Assembly (NCBI GenBank): GCA_016711485.1
Contig: JADJSX010000002.1
Location: forward strand, 1-9,704
Origin: Leptospiraceae bacterium
GTDB taxonomy: Bacteria; Spirochaetota; Leptospiria; Leptospirales; Leptospiraceae
DNA length: 9,704 bases
Reading direction: 5' to 3'
Made by a program: the position numbers and the translations under genes. Below the pieces are notes generated by a model. That model made no database searches. It had not been told where the DNA came from and saw nothing but the letters and a program-made list of their open reading frames with translations. This document shows positions 5,363-9,704 of the stretch, piece after piece (within the stretch, counting starts at the first letter, position 1; every line of letters begins with the position of its first letter).

Positions 5363-6478
5363 ATGGTAAATATCCAAGAAAGAATAGATTTTTTAAAAAG
5401 AATAGAAATTTTTCAAGATTTAGATGAAAAAACATTTTCAAGAATTGCTGATAATTTAATTGAAATCGAATTGAAAGAAGACCAAATTCTTTTTCAAAAA
5501 GGAGACAAAGGTGATTCAATTTATATTGTTCACAATGGGGAATTAGAAGCTAAAGATGGGGAGTTCGTTGTTCGAACTTTTAAACAGGGCTTTGTTCTGG
5601 GTGAATTTGCCCTATTGACAAATGAATTTAGGTCTGCTTCAATTTTTGCAAAAACAAAGAGCACGCTTCTTAAATTGACAGATAAATTTTTCTTTGAATT
5701 TCTTATGCATGATATTCTCCTTCTGCAAAATACTCTAAAATCTCTGGTCAATCGAATTGTAAAAGAAGAGCAAAAAAATCAAAAGCTATTAGAGGCAATT
5801 CTTCCCAAAAAAATTGCAGATGAATTAAAAGAAAAAGGTTTTAGTAAACCGGAGATTTTTGAACAGGTCTCTGTTTTATTTACTGATTTTAAAGGATTCA
5901 CAAAAGTGGCAGAGACTATGACTCCGCAAGATTTAGTGAAAGAATTAGATTGTTGTTTTTCTCAATTTGATAAGATTATAGAAAGATACAATTTGGAAAA
6001 ATTAAAAACAATCGGCGATAGTTATATGTGCGCAAGCGGCATACCGAAGGTATCCTCTGGAGCTAAAAGTGCGGTTAATGCAATTCTTGCTGCACTTGAA
6101 ATTCAAGCATTTATGAATCAATTGAAAGAGATTCGGGAAGCCCAAGGTTTACCGTATTGGGAACTTCGTCTTGGCATTCATAGCGGTCCGTTAGTCGCAG
6201 GAGTCATTGGAGAAAAGAAATTTGCATACGATGTTTGGGGCGATTCAGTCAATACTGCAAGTCGTATGGAATCAAGCGGAACTCCAGGAAAAATAAATGT
6301 AAGCGGTGCCACATACGTATTAGTGAAAGATTTTTTTCTTCTTGAATATCGTGGTCGCATTAATGCCAAGAATAAAGGAGAGGTTGATATGTATTATGTA
6401 ACAGGAATTCGTTCGGAATTATGCGATGCAAATCTTGTCAGCAATGAAAAGTTTTGGGAAATGTACCATAGACTATAA
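5363..6478 (+). CDS. Class III adenylate cyclase with N-terminal cyclic-nucleotide-binding domain
   Basis: This 371-residue soluble protein most likely makes cAMP from ATP and senses a cyclic nucleotide. Residues about 10-125 form a cNMP-binding domain; the phosphate-binding cassette is GEFALLTNEFRSAS with E81 and R90. Residues about 142-160 (LLEAILPKKIADELKEKG) are the coupling helix typical before class III cyclase domains. Residues about 165-350 are the catalytic domain: metal aspartates D175 (VLFTDFKGFT) and D219 (KTIGDSYM), and transition-state N297 and R301 (GDSVNTASRME). K215 and D290 occupy the positions that select adenine, so ATP rather than GTP is the expected substrate. No membrane segment is seen. 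The ATG at 5363 is the first in frame; an AGG at 5348 is rather far away. It lies 56 bases before the toxin-antitoxin pair and looks intact. Confidence 0.93.
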   Translation: MVNIQERIDFLKRIEIFQDLDEKTFSRIADNLIEIELKEDQILFQKGDKGDSIYIVHNGELEAKDGEFVVRTFKQGFVLGEFALLTNEFRSASIFAKTKSTLLKLTDKFFFEFLMHDILLLQNTLKSLVNRIVKEEQKNQKLLEAILPKKIADELKEKGFSKPEIFEQVSVLFTDFKGFTKVAETMTPQDLVKELDCCFSQFDKIIERYNLEKLKTIGDSYMCASGIPKVSSGAKSAVNAILAALEIQAFMNQLKEIREAQGLPYWELRLGIHSGPLVAGVIGEKKFAYDVWGDSVNTASRMESSGTPGKINVSGATYVLVKDFFLLEYRGRINAKNKGEVDMYYVTGIRSELCDANLVSNEKFWEMYHRL

Positions 6479-6534
6479 AAAAGCTTCGGAATTTCTTCTT
6501 GAAAGTCTTTCAATACTGGAAAAAATAGGATACC

Positions 6535-6765
6535 ATGAAGACGATTACTGTTTCTATCTCTGAAAACGAATTCCAAAACTTTGGTTTTAAATCAGATACT
6601 ATTGCGTTTAAAGAACTACTTGAAAAAATTAGCACTGAGTTAGCTAGAAAAGCTTTAGCTCGATGCCACCAGATTGCGAAGGAAACAGGTCTTTCAGAAA
6701 TGACTCTCGATGAAATTAATGCGGAAATTAAAGAAGTAAGAAAGAATGCAAAAAATCGTCATTGA
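6535..6765 (+). CDS. Antitoxin-like small protein paired with a PIN toxin
   Basis: This 76-residue protein precedes and overlaps the PIN-domain gene by 20 bases, the usual order of antitoxin then toxin. It starts MKTITVSISENEFQNFGF, a beta strand followed by helices (residues 22-70), and its charged C-terminal tail (DEINAEIKEVRKNAKNRH) would be the toxin-binding part. This pattern resembles short antitoxins of PIN-family pairs, which bind and block the toxin and repress their own promoter. The start at 6535 has AGGA (6527-6530) four bases upstream. The 56-base gap after the cyclase holds no terminator, so cotranscription with it is possible. The function is inferred mainly from position. Confidence 0.75.
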   Translation: MKTITVSISENEFQNFGFKSDTIAFKELLEKISTELARKALARCHQIAKETGLSEMTLDEINAEIKEVRKNAKNRH

Positions 6766-7162
6766 TACAAATGTTATAGTCTCTGCTTTAATTTCAAAAG
6801 GAATTCCTACCAATATCATAAATGAATTAGTATTTGAGAAAAAGGTTGTGCTATGTATTTCTGATGCTGTTCTTGAGGAATATTCAGAAGTTTTGAGTAG
6901 AGAAAAATTTAGTAGATATAAGAATTTTAAAATCGATGCAGAAATAATTATTAATAGGATAGAGGAGATAGCTTTAAAACTTTCTCCCGATATTACTTTG
7001 AATGTTATTTCCGACGAAGCGGATAATCGGTTTTTAGAATTATCCGTTTATGCGAAGGCTGATTACTTGATAACAGGGAACACAAAGGATTTTATAGAAG
7101 ACAAATATGAAAATGTAGATATTGTTACTCCTCGTGAGTATTGGGATAGACATTCAGAGTGA
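6746..7162 (+). CDS. PIN-domain toxin (putative endoribonuclease)
   Basis: This 138-residue protein fits the COG1569 / TIGR00305 type of toxin-antitoxin PIN proteins, metal-dependent ribonucleases that cut RNA. The acidic active-site residues are visible: D7 in KIVIDTNVIVSALIS, E44 or E45 in SDAVLEEYSEVLS, D93 in SDEADNRFLE and D106 in KADYLITGN, followed by the family's TGNTKDF. The C-terminal IVTPREYWDRH is also usual for this group. The ATG at 6746 lies inside the antitoxin gene; the overlap of 20 bases suggests translational coupling. The length is normal and no residue is missing, so it is probably functional. Confidence 0.9.
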   Translation: MQKIVIDTNVIVSALISKGIPTNIINELVFEKKVVLCISDAVLEEYSEVLSREKFSRYKNFKIDAEIIINRIEEIALKLSPDITLNVISDEADNRFLELSVYAKADYLITGNTKDFIEDKYENVDIVTPREYWDRHSE

Positions 7163-7214
7163 ATTATTATAATTAGCCTCGACATCGTGTCTCGACTGGT
7201 TCTCCAAATCGAAC
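7163..7214. other. Short spacer between toxin gene and the IS91 end copy
   Basis: The spacer holds an imperfect palindrome (TCGACA...TGTCTCGA, about 7180-7196) without a T tract and ends in GAAC (7211-7214), the presumed insertion site of the IS91 fragment. Confidence 0.4.
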
Positions 7215-7245
7215 GGGGTGGGAACACCGCATAACACATTCAGTT

Positions 7246-7350
7246 TCTAAACGCAATAGACTTACCAGAGCCGAATGAGGGAAAACGGCTAAGATGTATT
7301 AACCAGAAATCAATCCGAAGAAAAAATCTCTAAAAGTCTATTGCGGTTAG
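7246..7350. repeat. Long inverted repeat inside the oriIS end, copy 2
   Basis: The 18-base arms are the same as at 2415-2519 (TCTAAACGCAATAGACTT and AAGTCTATTGCGGTTAGA) while the loop has several substitutions and the inner AGCCG/CGGCT stem is kept. The hairpin ends are therefore better conserved than their loop. Confidence 0.65.
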
Positions 7351-7407
7351 AAGAGCTTCCCGAAACCGCGTTGTAATGAGACTTTATGCGAGACTATGGG
7401 GATTCAA

Positions 7408-7536
7408 AGTTACTAGGGAGGTCGGATTTGTTTTTGGATGAGGCTAATGGATACGAAAGACCCAACTTTACATACGCTACATAGGAGAATCTTTTTGATC
7501 ATGGACGGGGAATGTCTTTCCATTCTTCTGGTGTAG
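7408..7536 (-). pseudogene. C-terminal remnant of an IS91 transposase
   Basis: The frame reads STPEEWKDI, breaks by one missing base, then continues MIKKILLCSVCKVGSFVSIS to the same stop codon as the complete transposase. It corresponds to about the last 42 residues of the 401-residue protein, without the HUH or tyrosine motifs, so it cannot act. It keeps the C-terminal CxxC pair. Confidence 0.8.
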
Positions 7537-7950
7537 CTTATTTACAGATTAGGTGGGAGGTTATTTACGGAATATGCATGTAGCCTAGTTCGTTAGCCAA
7601 GACATTATTATTTTATCTTGATCCTTGAATAAGTCTATTTTGGTTAATTCGAAAAGGAAACGACCGACTAACAATCATTCACCCTTTCAAACTTATAGTT
7701 TCTGCTGTCAACTTTCTGATTTCTGCTAACACTGGATTTAGTTTCTTATAAATCTATTTATGCCAAATAAGAGCCATCGAATAAAACGGGTAAGGGTTAT
7801 AACCCATTACCCACGACTGTATTTGTATTTTTGTAAAACGACTAAGTTCTTGAACTATTTCCAATTCATCTTAATCATCTTAATCCCAAAAACTTGCACT
7901 GAGCCAACCGAACGTGTTGTAGTTCAGACATTGGTTTCCTTCGTGTTTGC
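7537..7950. other. Gene-free region with traces of decayed coding sequence
   Basis: No intact gene. On the minus strand, short coding-like pieces occur in changing frames at about 7755-7565 (KKLNPVLAEIRKLTAETISL, then FELTKIDLFKDQDKIIMSWL, then NELGYMHIP), perhaps a degraded gene of unknown family. A near-perfect palindrome sits at 7788-7812. The longer plus-strand open frame at 7760-7972 crosses that palindrome and the repeats beyond, and does not look like a protein. Confidence 0.35.
7788..7812. repeat. 25-bp palindrome with one bulge
   Basis: The centre GGGTTATAACCC is a perfect 12-bp palindrome. It is extended by GGGTAA on the left and TTACCC on the right, with a single unpaired A. It could be an operator-type site or a hairpin. 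Confidence 0.6.
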
Positions 7951-8093
7951 GATACACTTAGTATACCTCTAAAGTTACCTCTAAATATAGGTGCAAAGAT
8001 AGGAAAAATTTTTTATAGGTAAGTTTACACCTATGTTTACCCCCATATTTACACCCAAACTAAGTGTATCCCCATCCTATACAAATTGTATAG
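7951..8093. repeat. Iteron-like cluster of 12-bp repeats and palindromes
   Basis: GATACACTTAG (7951-7961) and CTAAGTGTATC (8060-8070) form a perfect 11-bp inverted repeat. Between them, 12-base units run in register: TATACCTCTAAA, GTTACCTCTAAA, TATAGGTGCAAA (7962-7997), then GTTTACACCTAT, GTTTACCCCCAT, ATTTACACCCAA (8023-8058). ATAGGT/ACCTAT forms a further stem (8015-8034). CTATACAAATTGTATAG (8077-8093) is an 8+1+8 palindrome just outside. This resembles a replication-origin or operator cluster, but no replication gene is nearby. Confidence 0.55.
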
Positions 8094-8215
8094 AAATAGC
8101 AAATTTCTTTTTTAACAATAACCGGTTAATGAATAGTAGCCACAACAAGACTAAAACAGTCAAAATTACGCACTACCAATCAGAGTATGCGCAACTGCAT
8201 AGCTTGGCTGCTGGT

Positions 8216-8389
8216 CAATGTCATTAAGTTAAGAGAGCTACTCAAATATTACCACATTATGCTGCGCCCCAAGAAGCAGCATTGAGTTGGAACACCGATG
8301 GACACAGATAAAAGATAAAGGATTATTAAAGCCATCCGTGTTTATCTGTGTTCATCCGTGGTGAAAAAATTCTTAACTTAATGACATTG
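8216..8389. mobile_element. 174-bp MITE-like element with perfect 19-bp inverted ends
   Basis: CAATGTCATTAAGTTAAGA (8216-8234) is mirrored exactly at 8371-8389. Inside are a perfect 7-bp stem (ATGCTGC 8259-8265 / GCAGCAT 8276-8282) and a 20-base inverted repeat with two mismatches (8293-8312 against 8341-8360). The latter contains the GTTTATCTGTGTTCATCCGT type of sequence that I recall as a widely dispersed bacterial intergenic repeat. There is no coding capacity and no clear target duplication. Confidence 0.6.
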
Positions 8390-8600
8390 GGCTGAAGGTG
8401 AGCGACTAAGCGAAAGGGGGGACGAGCCCACCATTATGTTTCGACCTATTGTTGTGAAAGCAACAATGGGCTTGAGCGATAGCGAAAGAGATGGAGGGAG
8501 AAACATTGAGTTCGGGTGCAAACATCACTTGAAAGTTGGGCTCACCCGAACTCAATCATTGCTTTTGAGAAGCAATGATAATAGCGATAGCGTAAGGTGA
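8390..8600. repeat. Second hairpin array with AGCGATAGCGAAAG motifs
   Basis: In order: AGCGACTAAGCGAAAG (8401-8416); stem CCTATTGTTG/CAACAATGGG (8445-8470, one T-G pair); AGCGATAGCGAAAG (8475-8488); perfect 14-bp inverted repeat ATTGAGTTCGGGTG (8505-8518) / CACCCGAACTCAAT (8543-8556); perfect 10-bp stem ATCATTGCTT (8555-8564) / AAGCAATGAT (8570-8579); AGCGATAGCGTAAG (8583-8596). There is no open reading frame of interest. The same motif occurs reversed at 5059-5073. Confidence 0.65.
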
Positions 8601-8624
8601 GTCAATAAATCAGTATTTTTTTTT

Positions 8625-8651
8625 GAGGATGGGCAACCGTCCTCTTTTTTT
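8625..8651 (+). terminator. Intrinsic terminator
   Basis: An 8-bp stem with a GCAA tetraloop (GAGGATGG / CCGTCCTC, one T-G pair, 8625-8644) is followed at once by seven T. It faces the plus strand, but no intact gene lies upstream of it in the last 1.4 kb. It may end transcription from the decayed region or act as a leader terminator about 130 bases before the zinc-ribbon gene. Nine T also precede the stem. Confidence 0.8.
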
Positions 8652-8719
8652 AATTTTACAATTGCAGAAATGTTTTTAGTGAGCATTACAGCGTGTTATT
8701 TCCAAAAAAAGAGGTTCAC

Positions 8720-8748
8720 TCCAGAGTAAAAATATTGATTTTACTGGA
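8720..8748. promoter_or_regulatory. Inverted repeat upstream of the zinc-ribbon gene
   Basis: AGTAAAA and TTTTACT face each other around ATATTGA, and the outer bases TCC/GGA also pair across a two-base bulge. It lies 34-62 bases before the start at 8782. This is a possible operator or promoter-region hairpin; no convincing -35/-10 pair could be fixed. Confidence 0.35.
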
Positions 8749-8781
8749 CAGTAAATTGCTATGTAATCAAGGAACAAAAGA

Positions 8782-9210
8782 ATGGAATGCCTAAACTGTA
8801 ATGAAACCATGTTGACTATCAATTATGAAAGTACAGAAATTGATCGTTGTCCAAAATGCAAAGGAACATGGCTCGATAAAGGAGAAATCACAAGGATTAT
8901 AGATACCCGTGAAAATATATTTTCCTGGGAAGATAAATTTATTACAATTCAAAATGCTGGAGTGGATGAATCAAAAGAAACTTATCATTGTCCAATTTGT
9001 TCCAAATCGTTGGAAAGATTTGAGTATTCCGTTAATTCTGGTGTTATCATTGATAGATGCCCCGATCACCATGGTCTTTGGTTAGATGGACAGGAACTGG
9101 AACGTATTCAAATCACTATGGAAGAATATGAATCGGATGTTCGCATCGAGGCAGACAAACCAATCAACTTTTTCCAAGAAAAAAATGTCCTCGATGTCAG
9201 ACTCCTCTGA
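8782..9210 (+). CDS. Zinc-ribbon (zf-TFIIB type) protein, first half up to a frameshift
   Basis: The 142-residue open frame carries two zinc ribbons of the zf-TFIIB type, small metal-binding folds found in bacterial proteins of unknown role. Ribbon 1: C3, C6, C23, C26 (MECLNCNE, then EIDRCPKCKGTWLDKGEI). Ribbon 2: C70, C73, C93 and H96 or H97 (YHCPICSK, then IIDRCPDHHGLWLDGQEL), so the fourth ligand is His rather than Cys. The start at 8782 has AAGGA eight bases upstream. After FFQEK at 9178 the frame leaves the family (NVLDVRLL-stop), and ribbons 3 and 4 continue in the -1 frame. Cytoplasmic; no membrane segment. DNA or RNA binding is possible but not shown by the sequence. Confidence 0.8.
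   Translation: MECLNCNETMLTINYESTEIDRCPKCKGTWLDKGEITRIIDTRENIFSWEDKFITIQNAGVDESKETYHCPICSKSLERFEYSVNSGVIIDRCPDHHGLWLDGQELERIQITMEEYESDVRIEADKPINFFQEKNVLDVRLL
9179..9185 (+). other. Slippery A AAA AA-type sequence at the zinc-ribbon frameshift
   Basis: The codons GAA AAA AAT contain A AAA AAT (9180-9186 by base), the X XXY YYZ form of -1 slippage, exactly where the family sequence moves to the -1 frame. It could be a programmed site or simply an A8 tract that lost one base. Confidence 0.3.
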
Positions 9211-9392
9211 AAGATACAGAATACGAAAATATTCCACTCGATATTTGCCCTACGTGCAATGGATATTGGTGTGACGAAGGAATTAACAGAAGTGATAAAA
9301 TCCCGAGAAATGATTTTTCGCAAGATATTCATCCAGAAATTAAAGCGACTGCAGGAAATCCAAATAAACAAAAAACTGCAAATGTAGAATTA

Positions 9393-9635
9393 TTGCCTTG
9401 TGTTATTTGTGGAACAAATATGCAACATATCAATTATCAATATTCTTCGGGGATAATGATTGATAGGTGCAATTTAAACCACGGAGTTTGGTTAGACAAA
9501 GATGAGTTGGAAAAAATCCAAGTGTTTGTTGAACGATGGGAAGTGAATTCTGAGGTTGATGAAAAATACAAACAAGTTCTTCTTTCTATAAAAGCTGAGT
9601 CAAAAGAAAATGGAAAAAGGAAAGTGAGTCTTTAA
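9393..9635 (+). CDS. C-terminal open fragment with zinc ribbon 4
   Basis: This fragment is the last part of the zinc-ribbon gene and is in the same frame as ribbon 3 from 9186. It holds PCVICGTNMQHINYQYSSGI, then MIDRCNLNHGVWLDKDELEK: cysteines in CVIC, a third in DRC, and His as fourth ligand (NLNHG), as in ribbon 2. The charged tail (VDEKYKQVLLSIKAESKENG) ends at the TAA at 9633-9635. The TTG at 9393 would be an unusual start without a ribosome site, so I regard this as part of the larger gene rather than a separate protein. Confidence 0.55.
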   Translation: MPCVICGTNMQHINYQYSSGIMIDRCNLNHGVWLDKDELEKIQVFVERWEVNSEVDEKYKQVLLSIKAESKENGKRKVSL

Positions 9636-9704
9636 AAGTTAGTAGATTCGGTTTCATAAATACTTTTCTTAAAACATTGGCAAATAAAGGATTTTTCTAA
9701 ATAT

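Larger units (their letters stand above)
7215..7536. mobile_element. Truncated IS91 copy: oriIS end plus transposase C-terminus
   Basis: Positions 7232-7536 repeat 2401-2705 with scattered differences, and a gapped match extends left to GAAC at 7211-7214. On the minus strand the last codons of a transposase are kept (CSVCKVGSFVSISLIQKQIRPP-stop, 7495-7408), differing from the full copy by two conservative changes. One base is missing near 7508 and breaks the frame. The copy ends abruptly after GTGTAG (7536), with the rest of the element absent. Confidence 0.85.
8782..9635 (+). pseudogene. Four-zinc-ribbon gene interrupted by frameshifts (full extent)
   Basis: Joining the frames gives one protein of about 284 residues with four zf-TFIIB ribbons in the order CC-CC, CC-CH, CC-CC, CC-CH, so the gene seems to have arisen by duplicating a pair. 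The first break is at the A run 9178-9185: zero frame GAA AAA AAT, and a -1 shift gives KCPRCQTPLKDTEYENIPLD then ICPTCNGYWCDEG (ribbon 3). Two further compensating indels flank about 9280-9316. There the third frame reads ELTEVIKSREMIF, a clear match to EITRIIDTRENIF after ribbon 1, whereas the through frame gives an unrelated INRSDKIPRNDF. The tail carries ribbon 4 and ends at 9635. Three indels in one gene favour decay over programmed shifting. Confidence 0.7.

Noticed and set aside
5112..5369. 85-residue plus-strand open frame ending in the cyclase start
   Set aside because: It is built from the second hairpin unit, the 17-bp inverted repeat and two more stems. Protein-like pieces such as GWNRHPNVRVWVANL come from palindromes.
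7962..8058. CRISPR array
   Set aside because: The 12-base units are contiguous, without spacers, and too short for CRISPR repeats.
8033..8227. 64-residue plus-strand open frame
   Set aside because: It starts within the 12-bp repeats (FTPIFTP) and runs into the 19-bp inverted end at 8216, with no ribosome site or domain.
9108..9371. Minus-strand 87-residue open frame
   Set aside because: It is a shadow of the zinc-ribbon gene on the other strand, which has clear CxxC motifs.

Overview
This is an AT-rich (clearly below 40% GC by eye) accessory region of a bacterial chromosome. It is dominated by gene decay, an IS91-type element and palindrome-rich non-coding DNA. Strong GGAGG/AAGGAG ribosome sites and the gene families fit a Gram-negative or spirochaete-like host. 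A Leptospira-like spirochaete is my best guess, but nothing in the window proves it.

Layout. Positions 1-1745 (minus strand) hold the start of a decayed operon. An unrecognised short gene (1745-1406) overlaps a second unrecognised gene (1413-714), which in turn overlaps by ATGA the start of a DUF3375/JetA-like gene (717 down to the left edge). DUF3375 is the JetA component of Wadjet plasmid-defence operons. All three genes carry frameshifts, and JetA also has an internal deletion. Positions 1746-2386 are mostly non-coding, with a coding-like fragment cut off at 2386. Positions 2387 to about 4690 hold an IS91-family element: an apparently intact HUH transposase (3786-2581) preceded by a tyrosine recombinase gene (4666-3728) that reads through only if four single-base frameshifts are bridged. 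A second copy of its transposase-distal end, about 320 bp, lies at 7215-7536. Both copies begin next to GAAC.

Positions 4800-5335 are an array of perfect hairpins. Three intact genes follow on the plus strand: a class III adenylate cyclase with an N-terminal cyclic-nucleotide-binding domain (5363-6478), and a small antitoxin-like protein with an overlapping PIN-domain toxin (6535-7162). Positions 7537-8780 have no intact gene. They contain iteron-like 12-bp repeats and palindromes (7951-8093), a 174-bp MITE-like element with perfect 19-bp inverted ends (8216-8389), a second hairpin array (8390-8600) and an intrinsic terminator (8625-8651). The window ends with a gene for a protein of four zinc ribbons (8782-9635), broken by a frameshift at an A-rich slippery sequence and by two compensating indels.

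How it fits together. The intact genes are the transposase, the cyclase and the toxin-antitoxin pair. The defence operon, the recombinase and the zinc-ribbon gene are frameshifted, often at homopolymers. This looks like an island being eroded after IS91 activity, although homopolymer sequencing error is a competing explanation that has to be excluded.
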